A DNA stretch of 64,000 nucleotides, taken from contig CAKTPM010000003.1 in the NCBI GenBank assembly GCA_934591705.1, positions 40,533 to 104,532 of the forward strand, read 5' to 3'. The DNA is from an uncultured Oscillospiraceae bacterium (GTDB lineage: Bacteria; Bacillota; Clostridia; Oscillospirales; Oscillospiraceae). A model generated the notes under the pieces. It made no database searches. It was given only the letters and a program-made list of their open reading frames with translations, and was not told the DNA's origin. The first letter of the stretch is position 1; each line of letters opens with the position of its first letter. Positions 7,186-16,815 of this stretch are shown here, piece by piece. Both the position numbers and the translations under genes were made by a program.

Positions 7186-9477
7186 GTGGCAGCTCGAAAC
7201 AATACACCCCGGCGAAAAGAAGAAAATGTGCGCCGCGCCAACCGCGTGATCCAGCAGCGCACCACGGTTTTGATGCTCATTTTGGGCGTCCTTGCCTTCC
7301 TGCCGCTGATCTGGAAGCTCTACTCCCTGCAGATCACCCGGCACACGGAGCTCCAGAGCAAGGCGGTGGATCAGCAGACACGGAATGTCACCGTCACCGC
7401 CAACCGGGGCACCATCTACGACCAGAACGACAACATCATGGCCATCTCCGCCACGGCGGAGACCATTTTCCTCAGCCCCAAGGAGATCAACGAGGCCCTC
7501 AACGACCCCAAGAAGAACTACACCTGGACCAAGACCTCCCTGGCGGAGGCCCTGGGATCCATTCTGGATCTGGAGCCCGCCAACATCCTCAAGCGCATGG
7601 AGAAGCTCAGCTCCCAGTATGAGATCATCAAGCTCCGGGCGGACAAGGAGCTCTCTGACCAGGTCCGGGCCTACATCAATGAAAACAAGGTGGTGGGCGT
7701 GTACCTGGTCACCGACGCCAAGCGCTACTATCCCTACGGCTCCCTGTGCGCCCAGGTCATCGGCTTTGTGGGGGACGAGAACACCGGTCTCTACGGCCTG
7801 GAGGCCCGCTATGAGGAGGAGCTGGAGGGCCAGACGGGCCTTGTCATCACTGCCAAGGACAACGCCGGCAACGATATGCCCTATGAATATGAGCAGTACT
7901 TTGACGCCAAAAACGGCGACAGTCTGGTGCTGACCATCGACACCACCGTTCAGTACTACCTGGAAAAGGGCATCCAGGAGATGTGCGAGAAGTTCTCCCC
8001 GGCCAACGGCGCCACCGGCATCATCATGAACGCCAAGGACGGCGCCGTGCTGGCCATGGCCAGCTATCCCAACTACGACCTCAACGACTTCTCCACCGTC
8101 ACCGACAAGACCCTGCTCTCCCGCATCAACAGCAAGGGCGGCGACGAGGCCGCCGCGGGGGAAGACAGTTTCACCCTGGCGGACGCCCAGCTGACCCAGT
8201 GGCGCAACAAGTGCCTCAACGACACCTATGAGCCCGGCTCCACCTTCAAGATCCTCACCCTGGCCGCCGCCCTGGAGGAGGGCGTGGTGGACAAGAACAC
8301 CACCGTGTTCTGCTCCGGCTACATCGGGGTATCCGACGCCACCATCCACTGCTCCAACGCCGCCGGCCACGGCCAGCAGACCCTCATCCAGACGGTGGGG
8401 CACTCCTGCAACCCCGCCTTTGTGACCTACGGCCTGAAGCTGGGCACCGAGACCTACTATAAGTACCTGCGGTCCTTTGGGCTGATGAACACCACCGGCA
8501 TCGACTTAGGCGGCGAGGCGGTGGGCGTGTTTGCCGCCCAGAGTGACTTTACGCAGCTGGATCTGGCCTGCTACGCCTTCGGCCAGAACTTCACCGTGAC
8601 CCCCATCGGGCTCATCTCCGCCCAGGCCGCCTGCATCAACGGCGGGTATCTCTACACGCCCTACCTGGTCTCCCGGGTCACCGACGGCAGCGGCAGCACG
8701 GTATGGCAGCACGACGCCACCCCCGTGCGGCAGGTGATCTCCGAGGAGACCTCCGCCACCGTGCGGGAGTGCTTGGAATATGTCGTTTCCGACGGCACCG
8801 GCAAAAACGGCCAGGTCTCCGGCTACCGCATCGGCGGCAAGACCGGTACTGCCGATAAGGGCAAGACCGGCGATGTGGTGGTGTCCTTCCTTTGCTTCGC
8901 CCCGGCGGATGACCCCCAGATCATCATGCTCATCACCATGGACACCCCCAGCCGCAAGACCGGCGTATATGTCTCCGGCGGCAACATGGTGGCCCCCACC
9001 GCCAGCCGGGTGATGGCGGATGTGCTGCCCTACCTGGGCATCGAGCCTACCTACAGCGCCGACGAGCTCCTGGGCATGGACGCCACCGTCCCCAATGTCA
9101 TCGGCATGACCGTGGAGGAGGCCAAGGCCCGGCTGAAGGAGCGGGGCTTCACCTGCAAGGTGGTGGGCGACGAGACCACCGTCAGCGACCAGACCCCCGT
9201 GGGCGGCGCCCTTATCCCCGGCAAGTCCGCGGTGATCCTCTACTGCGGCCAGGAGAAGGCCGAGGATCTCTGCACCGTGCCGGATCTGCTGGGCCGCTCT
9301 CCCAGCGAGGCCAACACCGTATGCACCAACAACGGCCTTCTCATCCGCTTCAGCGGCACCACCTCCAGCGACTCGGGCACCATCCGGGTGCTGAGCCAGT
9401 CCGAGGAGGCGGGCAGCAAGGTGGCCCCGGGCACCGTGATCACCGTGCAGCTGGGGGATACCTCCGTCCGGGACTAA
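7186..9477 (+). CDS. Penicillin-binding protein 2 / SpoVD-type transpeptidase with PASTA domains
   Basis: A 763-residue class B PBP that cross-links septal (or spore cortex) peptidoglycan. It has an N-terminal membrane anchor (about 27-47), a dimerisation domain with YPYGSLCAQVIGFVG, and a transpeptidase domain with the three active-site motifs STFK (Ser352-Lys355), SCN (407-409) and KTG (552-554). Two PASTA repeats follow (about 632-690 and 695-760). I choose the GTG at 7186, preceded by aggagga at 6-7 bases; an upstream TTG at 7129 is in frame but has no good ribosome site. In this place of the dcw cluster it could be FtsI/PBP2x or SpoVD; sequence alone does not decide. Confidence 0.9.
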   Translation: MAARNNTPRRKEENVRRANRVIQQRTTVLMLILGVLAFLPLIWKLYSLQITRHTELQSKAVDQQTRNVTVTANRGTIYDQNDNIMAISATAETIFLSPKEINEALNDPKKNYTWTKTSLAEALGSILDLEPANILKRMEKLSSQYEIIKLRADKELSDQVRAYINENKVVGVYLVTDAKRYYPYGSLCAQVIGFVGDENTGLYGLEARYEEELEGQTGLVITAKDNAGNDMPYEYEQYFDAKNGDSLVLTIDTTVQYYLEKGIQEMCEKFSPANGATGIIMNAKDGAVLAMASYPNYDLNDFSTVTDKTLLSRINSKGGDEAAAGEDSFTLADAQLTQWRNKCLNDTYEPGSTFKILTLAAALEEGVVDKNTTVFCSGYIGVSDATIHCSNAAGHGQQTLIQTVGHSCNPAFVTYGLKLGTETYYKYLRSFGLMNTTGIDLGGEAVGVFAAQSDFTQLDLACYAFGQNFTVTPIGLISAQAACINGGYLYTPYLVSRVTDGSGSTVWQHDATPVRQVISEETSATVRECLEYVVSDGTGKNGQVSGYRIGGKTGTADKGKTGDVVVSFLCFAPADDPQIIMLITMDTPSRKTGVYVSGGNMVAPTASRVMADVLPYLGIEPTYSADELLGMDATVPNVIGMTVEEAKARLKERGFTCKVVGDETTVSDQTPVGGALIPGKSAVILYCGQEKAEDLCTVPDLLGRSPSEANTVCTNNGLLIRFSGTTSSDSGTIRVLSQSEEAGSKVAPGTVITVQLGDTSVRD

Positions 9478-9584
9478 GGCCGCAGTTTTCGCACAGCTTT
9501 CCCCACGAAACATCATACTATTTTCCGCCGTCCTTCGGTATACTATGGATACTGCCACCATTTTGTACGAAAAGGAGTCCATCC

Positions 9585-11027
9585 ATGAAACTCAAAGATT
9601 TGCTGAAAGATATGCCCATCCTCTCCGCCTCCGCCGATATGGACCGGGAGATCACCGGCGTGAGCTATGACTCCCGCACCACTGCCCCCGGCGACCTCTT
9701 TGTGGCCATTGCCGGCGAGGCGGCGGACGGCCACAGGTTCATCCCCATGGCCATGGAAAAGGGCGCCGTGTGCGCCGTGTGCGAGCGCCCCGTGGAGGGG
9801 GTGCCCTGCGTGGTGACGGACAATTCCCGCCGGGCCCTGGCCATCATCGGCGCCAACTGGTTCGACCACCCCGCCCGGGAGATGACCATGATCGGCGTCA
9901 CCGGCACCAGCGGCAAGACCACCTCCACCTACCTCATCCGCAGCATCCTGCGGCAGAAGGCCGGCGCCAAGGTGGGGCTCATCGGCACCATCCAGAACAT
10001 GATCGGCGACACGGTCCTGCCCACCGAGCGCACCACGCCGGAATCCTTTGAGCTCCAGAAGCTCTTCCGGGAGATGTCCGACGCCGGATGCACCCATGTG
10101 GTGATGGAGGTCTCCTCCCACGCCCTGGTGCTGGATCGGGTGTACGGCATTCCCTTTGCCGTGGGTGTTTTCACCAACCTCTCCCAGGATCACCTGGACT
10201 TCCACCACACCATGGAGGCGTACTGCGATGCCAAGAGCATCCTCTTTGACCGCTGCGACATCGCCGTGGTGAACCGGGACGACCCCTGGTACGACCGGCT
10301 CATGGCCCGCTCCCGGTGCCGCCGCTTTACCTACGGCGTACACAGCGAGTGCGATCTCACCGCCAAGGATGTGTCCCTCCGCCCCGGCAGCGTGCAGTTC
10401 ACCGCCCAGGCGGACACCGACTGGGCCGCCGTCACCGTGGGCATCCCGGCGATGTTCACCGTGTACAACGCTCTGGACGCCATGGCCTGCTGCTATAACT
10501 TAGGGGTCTCCCTCCCGGACTGCGCCGACGCCCTCTCCCGGGATCACGGCGTCAAGGGCCGCATGGAGATCATCCCCACCCCCGGCAAGAGCTACACCAT
10601 CCTCAACGACTACTCCCACAAGCCCGACGCCCTGAAGAATGTGCTGGAGTCCGTAAAGGGCTTCGCCAAGGGCCGCACGGTGGTGCTCTTCGGCTGCGGC
10701 GGCGACCGCGACCGCACCAAGCGCCCCGTCATGGGCCGCATCGCCGCGGAGCTGGCGGACTTTGTCATCGTCACCTCCGATAACCCCCGCACGGAAGACC
10801 CCATGGCCATCATCAACGAGATCCTCCCGGGTGTAAAGGAGTTTTCCACCCCCTACACCGTGGAGCCCGACCGTGTAAAGGCCATCCACTACGCCATGGA
10901 CCACGCCCAGCCGGGGGATGTCATCATCCTCGCGGGCAAGGGGCATGAGGACTATCAGGAGATCGACCACAAGCACTATCCCATGGACGAGCGGATCATT
11001 GTGGCGGAGCATCTGAAACACGAATGA
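9585..11027 (+). CDS. murE: UDP-MurNAc-L-Ala-D-Glu:diaminopimelate ligase MurE
   Basis: A 480-residue cytosolic ATP-dependent ligase that adds the third residue to the peptidoglycan stem peptide. The ATP loop GVTGTSGKTTSTYLI and the central-domain motif EVSSHAL are intact. A DNPR motif near residue 400 (TSDNPRTEDP) is the known signature of meso-diaminopimelate rather than lysine specificity. The ATG at 9585 follows an aaaggag site; the frame is open further upstream only as a shadow of the PBP gene. Separated from the PBP gene by 107 bases, it starts a murE-mraY-ftsW-murG-murA-ftsQ run. murF, which normally follows, is absent here. Confidence 0.96.
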   Translation: MKLKDLLKDMPILSASADMDREITGVSYDSRTTAPGDLFVAIAGEAADGHRFIPMAMEKGAVCAVCERPVEGVPCVVTDNSRRALAIIGANWFDHPAREMTMIGVTGTSGKTTSTYLIRSILRQKAGAKVGLIGTIQNMIGDTVLPTERTTPESFELQKLFREMSDAGCTHVVMEVSSHALVLDRVYGIPFAVGVFTNLSQDHLDFHHTMEAYCDAKSILFDRCDIAVVNRDDPWYDRLMARSRCRRFTYGVHSECDLTAKDVSLRPGSVQFTAQADTDWAAVTVGIPAMFTVYNALDAMACCYNLGVSLPDCADALSRDHGVKGRMEIIPTPGKSYTILNDYSHKPDALKNVLESVKGFAKGRTVVLFGCGGDRDRTKRPVMGRIAAELADFVIVTSDNPRTEDPMAIINEILPGVKEFSTPYTVEPDRVKAIHYAMDHAQPGDVIILAGKGHEDYQEIDHKHYPMDERIIVAEHLKHE

Positions 11028-11066
11028 CATCACCCCCTCGGGGGAAATACAAGGAGCAAAACAGCT

Positions 11067-12068
11067 ATGGATATTATCATGGTACTGGCGCTGCCCGTCA
11101 GCTTTCTCATCACCGCCGTTGTGGGTCATTTTCTCATCCCCGCCCTGCGGGCGCTGAAGGCGGGCCAGTCCATCAAGGAGATCGGCCCCAGCTGGCACAT
11201 GTCCAAGCAGGGCACCCCCACCATGGGCGGCATCATGTTCATCGCGGGCATCGCCGCGGCCATCGTGCTCTGCGGCTGGAGCAGCATGCTCGCGGGGGAT
11301 TTCAGCCACCTCTACATCTTCGTATTCGCCATGGTCTTCGGGCTCATCGGCTTCATCGACGACTATCAGAAGGTGGTACACCACCGCAACACCGGCCTCA
11401 CCGCCCCCCAGAAGTTCATTCTGCAGCTGGCGGCGGCAGTGGCCTTTTTGTGCCTGATGCGCTATGAGGGGATGCTCTCCCCCAACCTCTATGTACCCTT
11501 TTTCAACACCCACATCGTCCTGCCCTGGATCGTGTATCTGGTGCTGGCGGCCTTCATCATCGTGGGCACCGTCAACGCTGTGAACATCACCGACGGGCTG
11601 GACGGCCTCTCCACCTCCGTGACCCTGCCGGTGGGCATCTTCTTCGCCGTGACGGCGGGGCTCATGGGCCTCTGCGGCAGCCGGGGCGTGGGGGTCTTCG
11701 CCATGGCCCTGGTGGGCGGTCTGGCGGGCTTTTTGCTCTATAACCACTACCCTGCCAAGGTGTTCATGGGCGACACGGGCTCCCTTTTCCTGGGCGGCGC
11801 CGTGGCGGCCATGGCCTTCGCCTGCGACATGCCCCTGATCCTCGTCCTCGTGGGCATCGTGTACATCTGCGAGACCCTGAGCGACATCATCCAGGTGGCC
11901 TACTTCAAGGCCACCCACGGCAAGCGCATCTTCAAGATGGCCCCCCTGCACCACCACTTTGAGATGTGCGGCTGGAAGGAAACCAAAATCGTGGCGGTGT
12001 TCACCGCCGTGTCCGCCGTGTTCTGCGTGCTGGCCTACTTCGGCATCCGGCACCGCTGCGGCGTATAA
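11067..12068 (+). CDS. mraY: Phospho-N-acetylmuramoyl-pentapeptide-transferase MraY
   Basis: A 333-residue integral membrane enzyme that makes lipid I by transferring phospho-MurNAc-pentapeptide to undecaprenyl phosphate. It shows about 10 membrane helices and the family motifs GFIDDYQK, the NxxNxxDGxDGL motif (NAVNITDGLDGL), GDTGSLFLGG and the loop APLHHHFE. Length is slightly short but complete. An aaggag site precedes the ATG. It lies 39 bases after murE and 36 before ftsW. Confidence 0.96.
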   Translation: MDIIMVLALPVSFLITAVVGHFLIPALRALKAGQSIKEIGPSWHMSKQGTPTMGGIMFIAGIAAAIVLCGWSSMLAGDFSHLYIFVFAMVFGLIGFIDDYQKVVHHRNTGLTAPQKFILQLAAAVAFLCLMRYEGMLSPNLYVPFFNTHIVLPWIVYLVLAAFIIVGTVNAVNITDGLDGLSTSVTLPVGIFFAVTAGLMGLCGSRGVGVFAMALVGGLAGFLLYNHYPAKVFMGDTGSLFLGGAVAAMAFACDMPLILVLVGIVYICETLSDIIQVAYFKATHGKRIFKMAPLHHHFEMCGWKETKIVAVFTAVSAVFCVLAYFGIRHRCGV

Positions 12069-12104
12069 ACCCCGCCGGTACCCTGAGAAGAAAGGAGTGG
12101 CTCC

Positions 12105-13310
12105 ATGGCAAAGCAAAGCACCTATATCCCCTGGCGGGAGCGGCAGCGCCGCCAGGCCGTGGAGCGCAAAAGCGCCGCCGCCCATCGGGGCGGCATGGAT
12201 GTCCCCTTTCTGCTGCTGGTGCTGCTGCTGACGGTCATCGGCCTGGTGATGCTCTTTTCCGCCAGCTTCCCCAGCGCCTACTATGAGACCGGCGGCGCCA
12301 ACCCCGCCTTCTACTTCAAGCGGCAGGCGGTCTTTGCCGCCCTGGGCCTGGGCGCCATGTTCTTTTTGGCCAATGTGAACTACCAGCGCTTCCGGGGCGC
12401 GGCCCTGCCCCTGCTGGTGTTCTCCATTTTTCTTCTGATCCTGGTCATCATCCCCGGTGTGGGCATCACGGTGAACCGGGCCACCCGCTGGCTGGGCAAG
12501 CAGGGCGTTTTCACCTTCCAGCCCTCGGAGATCGCCAAATTGGCGGTCATCCTCTACTTTGCCGACACCATCTCCAAGAAAAAGGGGCGGATGCTGGACT
12601 TCCGCCAGGGCGTGCTGCCCTACGGCATCGTTCTGGCCGTCATGTCCGTTCTGATGATGCTCGAGCCGCACCTGTCCGGCACCATCCTCATCCTGGGCAC
12701 CGGCTTTGTGATGCTGGCGGTGGGCGGCATTGACGCCCGCCTGGTGGGGCTGGGGGCCGGCGGCGCGACGGTGGCGGCAGTGGGCTATGTAAAGGCGGTG
12801 GAGGCCGGCATCATCTCCTACGGCGCCGGCCGCATCGAAATGTGGCATAACCCCTGGCTCGACCCCCTTCACGACGGCTACCAGATGGCCCAGAGCTTGA
12901 TCGCCATCGGCTCCGGCGGCCTTTTGGGCGTGGGCCTGGGCAAGAGCCGGCAGAAATTCCTCTATCTCCCGGAGGAGCACAACGACTTCATCTTCGCCGT
13001 GACCTGCGAGGAGCTGGGCCTCATCGGGGCCTGCGTCATCATGCTGATCTTCTCGCTGCTCATCATCCGGGGCTTTTGGATCGCCCTCCACGCCCGGGAC
13101 CGCTTCGGCGCCCTTTTGGCCGTGGGCGTGATGACCCACCTGGGCCTGCAGACCTTTTTGAACATCGCGGTGGTCACGGGCCTGGTGCCCGCCACCGGCA
13201 TCTCCCTGCCCTTCTTCAGCTACGGCGGCACGGCTCTGGCCCTGCAGCTGGTGGAAATGGGCATTGTATTGAGCGTATCGCGGCAGATACCCGCGCCGCG
13301 GGAAGGATAG
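12105..13310 (+). CDS. ftsW: Peptidoglycan glycosyltransferase FtsW
   Basis: A 401-residue SEDS-family membrane protein that polymerises septal glycan strands together with its class B PBP partner. Ten membrane helices are visible, with the family motifs FQPSEIAKLAVI, EEHNDFIFAVTCEELG and FFSYGGTAL near the C-terminus. The first 35 residues are basic and cytoplasmic. An aaaggag site precedes the ATG. Position between mraY and murG supports FtsW rather than RodA or SpoVE, though SpoVE is a close paralogue. Confidence 0.92.
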   Translation: MAKQSTYIPWRERQRRQAVERKSAAAHRGGMDVPFLLLVLLLTVIGLVMLFSASFPSAYYETGGANPAFYFKRQAVFAALGLGAMFFLANVNYQRFRGAALPLLVFSIFLLILVIIPGVGITVNRATRWLGKQGVFTFQPSEIAKLAVILYFADTISKKKGRMLDFRQGVLPYGIVLAVMSVLMMLEPHLSGTILILGTGFVMLAVGGIDARLVGLGAGGATVAAVGYVKAVEAGIISYGAGRIEMWHNPWLDPLHDGYQMAQSLIAIGSGGLLGVGLGKSRQKFLYLPEEHNDFIFAVTCEELGLIGACVIMLIFSLLIIRGFWIALHARDRFGALLAVGVMTHLGLQTFLNIAVVTGLVPATGISLPFFSYGGTALALQLVEMGIVLSVSRQIPAPREG

Positions 13311-13315
13311 ACCCT

Positions 13316-14425
13316 ATGAATGTGATTTTTACCTGCGGCGGCACCGCCGGACATGTGAACCCCGCCCTGGCTCTGGCGGGCTATATGAAAAAAAAGGATC
13401 CCACCGCGCGCCTCCTCTTTGTGGGCACCCCGTCGGGCATGGAAAAGGGCCTGGTGGAGAAGGCCGGCTACCCCTTCGCCGGGGTGGAGATCTCCAACTT
13501 CCACCGCTCCGTGAAGGAGCTGCGCCACAACCTCCACACCCTGCACACCATGGCCACCTCCCAGAGGGCGGCCCGGCGCATCCTCCGGGACTTTCGCCCG
13601 GATCTGGTGGTGGGCACCGGAGGGTACGCCAGCTACCCTATGGTCCATGCCGCCGCCAAGGCGGGGATCCCCACCGCCGTGCACGAGTCCAACATGGTCC
13701 CGGGCCTCACCACCAAGCTCCTGGAGAAAAGCGCCGGGCGCATCATGGTGGGCTTCGAGGAGTGCCGGGCCCACTACAAGCATCCGGAGAAGATCGTGGT
13801 CACTGGCACCCCGGTCCGGGGGGACTTCTTTGACCTCACCCCGGCCCAGGCCCGGGAAAAGCTGGGCCTGGGCGGCGATAAGCCACTGATCGTGTCCTTC
13901 TGGGGCAGCTTAGGGGCCGGGGGCATGAACCGGCAGATGCTGGACTTTCTCCGGGCCGAAAAGCAGGCAAATTACCCCTTCCGCCACATCCACGCCTGCG
14001 GCAAGGGCAGCTGGGAGGAGATGGAAACGGCCATCCGGCAGGAGGGCCTCACCCACCCCTGCCTGGATGTGCGGCAGTATATCTACGACATGGCTGTGGT
14101 GATGCGGGCGGCGGACCTTGTGATCTGCCGGGCCGGCGCCTCCACCATCAGCGAGCTCACCGCCCTGGGAATGCCCGCCATCATCGTGCCGAGCCCCTAT
14201 GTGACCGCCAACCACCAGGAGAAGAACGCCCGGGTGCTGGAAAAGCACGGCGGTGCCGTGGTGCTCACCGAGCAGGAGTCCTCCGGGGAGAAGCTCTTTC
14301 AAACGGCACGGGATATCCTGGAGGATGAGAGCCGCCGGGCCGCCATGGCCAAGGCCATGGCCTCCCTGGGCATTTTGGACGCAACGGAGCGTATCTACGA
14401 TACCGTGATGGGGCTGGTGCGGTAA
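13316..14425 (+). CDS. murG: UDP-GlcNAc:lipid I N-acetylglucosaminyltransferase MurG
   Basis: A 369-residue peripheral membrane GT28 glycosyltransferase that converts lipid I to lipid II. The N-terminal loop TCGGTAGHVNPALAL, the second loop WGSLGAGGMN and the UDP-GlcNAc binding region CRAGASTISELTALGMPAIIVPSP with NHQEKNA are intact. It starts 5 bases after the ftsW stop, in a different frame. Confidence 0.96.
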   Translation: MNVIFTCGGTAGHVNPALALAGYMKKKDPTARLLFVGTPSGMEKGLVEKAGYPFAGVEISNFHRSVKELRHNLHTLHTMATSQRAARRILRDFRPDLVVGTGGYASYPMVHAAAKAGIPTAVHESNMVPGLTTKLLEKSAGRIMVGFEECRAHYKHPEKIVVTGTPVRGDFFDLTPAQAREKLGLGGDKPLIVSFWGSLGAGGMNRQMLDFLRAEKQANYPFRHIHACGKGSWEEMETAIRQEGLTHPCLDVRQYIYDMAVVMRAADLVICRAGASTISELTALGMPAIIVPSPYVTANHQEKNARVLEKHGGAVVLTEQESSGEKLFQTARDILEDESRRAAMAKAMASLGILDATERIYDTVMGLVR

Positions 14426-14482
14426 CCTCTGCCGCCGCCCCGCCATAGGATGGCCTATCACCATCGAAAGGCGGGTTTCCCT

Positions 14483-15751
14483 ATGCGATATCTTTCTGTA
14501 CGGGGCGCTGCGCCCCTGCGGGGTGAGCTGACGGTGCAGAGCGCCAAGAACAGCGTGCTGCCCATTTTGGCCGCCACCCTCCTGAGCGGCGAGAGCTGCC
14601 GCATCCGCCGCTGTCCCCGGCTCAGCGATGTGGAGAACGCCGCCGCCATCCTGCGGCACCTGGGCGCCTCCGTGATCTGGGACGGCGGAGACCTTGTCAT
14701 CGACACCGCCGCCGCGGAGGGCTTCGACATCCCCGAGGACATGATGCGCGCCATGCGCTCCTCGGTGATCTTCTTGGGGGCCATTCTGGCCCGCTGCGGC
14801 CGGGCGGCCCTGAGCTACCCCGGCGGCTGCGAGTTAGGCCCCCGGCCCATCGACCTGCACCTGAGCGCCCTGCGGGCACTGGGGGCGGAGATCGACGAGC
14901 AGGGCGGCGAGCTGCGCTGCCGGGCCCGGCAGCTGCACGGCGGCGAGATCGTGCTGTCGTTCCCCAGCGTGGGGGCCACGGAGAACGCCATTCTCTGCGC
15001 CTGCGGCGCCCGGGGCACCACCGTCATCACCAACGCGGCCCGGGAGCCGGAGATCCGGGATCTCCAGGACTTTTTGGTAAAAATGGGAGCCAGGGTCTAC
15101 GGCGCGGGCTCGTCCACCGTCACCGTGGAGGGCGCAGGCCCCCTGCACGGCTGTGAGCACCGCTGCATCGGCGACCGCATCGCCGCGGCTACATACCTCT
15201 GTGCCGCGGCGGCCACCGGCGGGGAGATCACCCTCCACGGGGTGGAGCACCGCCACCTTATCACCGTCACCGATGCCCTGCGCCAGGCGGGCTGTGCCAT
15301 CCGCTGCGGGGAGGAGTCCGTCACCCTCTCCGCCCCCGGGGAGCTGCAGGCCATACCCAATGTGCGCACCTCCCCCTATCCGGGCTTCCCCACCGACGCC
15401 CAGGCGGTTTTGATGGCGGCCATGCTCCACAGCCGGGGCACCACGGTCTTCGTGGAGAACATCTTTGAAAGCCGCTTCCGCCATGTGCCGGAGCTCCTGC
15501 GCATGGGGGCGGATATCCGCACGGAGGGCCGCATTGCCGTGGTCTGGGGCGGCCGGCCCCTGCGGGGTGCCGCCGTGCGCTGCACCGACCTGCGGGGCGG
15601 GGCGGCCCTTGTCATCGCGGTCCTGCAGGCCCAGGGGGAAAGCCGCATCGAGAGCATCCACCATATCGCCCGGGGCTATCAGGACCTGGCAGGAGACCTT
15701 ACGGCTCTGGGCGCCTACATTCACCCTATGGAGGAAAACACCGGATCATGA
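14483..15751 (+). CDS. murA: UDP-N-acetylglucosamine 1-carboxyvinyltransferase MurA
   Basis: MurA (422 residues) transfers enolpyruvate from PEP to UDP-GlcNAc, the first committed step of peptidoglycan synthesis. The N-terminal K-N motif (QSAKNSVLPIL) and the active loop PGGCELGPRPIDLH are present. That loop keeps the Cys that normally reacts with fosfomycin, which argues against natural resistance through a Cys-to-Asp change. It occupies the place where many Firmicutes have murB or murC. Its TGA overlaps the ATG of ftsQ. Confidence 0.95.
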   Translation: MRYLSVRGAAPLRGELTVQSAKNSVLPILAATLLSGESCRIRRCPRLSDVENAAAILRHLGASVIWDGGDLVIDTAAAEGFDIPEDMMRAMRSSVIFLGAILARCGRAALSYPGGCELGPRPIDLHLSALRALGAEIDEQGGELRCRARQLHGGEIVLSFPSVGATENAILCACGARGTTVITNAAREPEIRDLQDFLVKMGARVYGAGSSTVTVEGAGPLHGCEHRCIGDRIAAATYLCAAAATGGEITLHGVEHRHLITVTDALRQAGCAIRCGEESVTLSAPGELQAIPNVRTSPYPGFPTDAQAVLMAAMLHSRGTTVFVENIFESRFRHVPELLRMGADIRTEGRIAVVWGGRPLRGAAVRCTDLRGGAALVIAVLQAQGESRIESIHHIARGYQDLAGDLTALGAYIHPMEENTGS

Positions 15752-16656
15752 CGCAGAAGAGCAGACACTACAAAAAAAGACGCAAGACCGGCAGCTTGTC
15801 CGCACTCTACAGGATGCTGTGCTTCGTTGTGGTCTGCACCGCCATCGCCGTGGCCATGGTGCTGTTTTTCAAGACCCAGGAGATCCTGGTGACGGGCAAC
15901 GCCGTCTATTCCCGGGAGGAGATCATCGACGCCTCCGGCGTGAAGACCGGCGACAACCTCTATCTCATGAACAAGTTTGACGCAGCTGAACGCATCACCC
16001 GCAAGCTTCCCTATGTGGAGGAGGTGCAGATCTCCCGCCGCCTGCCCGACACCCTGGTCATCGCCGTCAGCGAGTGCGCCGCCCCGGCGGGCATTTTGCA
16101 GGACGGGCAGCTCTGGCTTCTCTCCGGCAGCGGTAAGATCGTGGACCAAAAGCCCGCCGCCCAGAGCGAAAAATACGCCCTCATCTCCGGCGTCACCCTT
16201 GTGGAGCCCCAGGTGGGCTATCCCGCCCGGGCCGCGGAGGAAAGCACCGGGGCCATGGCGGCCATGACCGCCCTCTTGCCCCTTCTCCAGGAGCGCGATA
16301 TGCTCGGCGACACCCAGGCCCTGCAGCTGGAGGGTCACGATGCCATCACCCTCCGGTACCTGGACCGCTTCGAGGTCCTGCTGCCCCGGGAGGGGGACTG
16401 GGCCTATAAGCTGGATTACCTTTTAGCGGTGGTGCAGCGGCTGGAGGACAACGAGACCGGCACCATCGACATGCTCTCCGAGGGCACGGCCAGCTTCATC
16501 CCCCGGTCGAAAACCGCCGCAAAGCCGAAGCCGGAGACGGGCGGCACAGCCGACCCGGCGGCGGGTACCGCAGACCCGGCAGCCGGTACCGCCACGGACC
16601 CGGCGGCGGGTACGGCCTCCCCCACGGAGGCGCTGCCCCTGCCGCGTTTTGAATAG
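15748..16656 (+). CDS. ftsQ: Cell division protein FtsQ/DivIB
   Basis: A 302-residue bitopic protein of the divisome. It has a basic cytoplasmic tail, one membrane helix (about 26-46) and an extracytoplasmic POTRA domain followed by the FtsQ/DivIB beta domain (about 47-240). The last 50 residues form a low-complexity tail with repeated T-A-D-P-A-A-G units, encoded by a GC-rich DNA repeat at about 16546-16620. The ATG overlaps the murA stop by 4 bases, which implies translational coupling. Confidence 0.88.
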   Translation: MTQKSRHYKKRRKTGSLSALYRMLCFVVVCTAIAVAMVLFFKTQEILVTGNAVYSREEIIDASGVKTGDNLYLMNKFDAAERITRKLPYVEEVQISRRLPDTLVIAVSECAAPAGILQDGQLWLLSGSGKIVDQKPAAQSEKYALISGVTLVEPQVGYPARAAEESTGAMAAMTALLPLLQERDMLGDTQALQLEGHDAITLRYLDRFEVLLPREGDWAYKLDYLLAVVQRLEDNETGTIDMLSEGTASFIPRSKTAAKPKPETGGTADPAAGTADPAAGTATDPAAGTASPTEALPLPRFE

Positions 16657-16718
16657 CATTTTTCCCGTGCAGCGGCCGCGCCGCTGCACAAATTTTTTCC
16701 GTAAACGACAGATATTGC

Positions 16719-16761
16719 TTGACCTCGCCGCCATTCCGTAATACAATACAAGATATAGTAG
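16719..16761 (+). promoter_or_regulatory. ftsZ promoter with an NrdR-like 12-mer over the start site
   Basis: TTGACC (16719-16724) and TACAAT (16742-16747) are 17 bp apart. The predicted transcription start falls inside acaagatatagt (16748-16759), the same 12-mer found at 4889-4900. A second -10-like TATAAT lies at 16769-16774 without a good -35. Confidence 0.7.
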
Positions 16762-16815
16762 TTTGCAGTATAATAACTGTCTTTCAGATACATTTTATCG
16801 GCGGGAGGAAGCACT

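Noticed and set aside
10500..13139. An 879-codon minus-strand frame across murE, mraY and ftsW
   Set aside because: It is antisense to three well-defined genes and its product is His/Gly/Asp-rich without any domain.
16657..16815. A short ftsA remnant between ftsQ and ftsZ
   Set aside because: The 159-base gap holds only the ftsZ promoter and leader; no actin-like motif is found in any frame.
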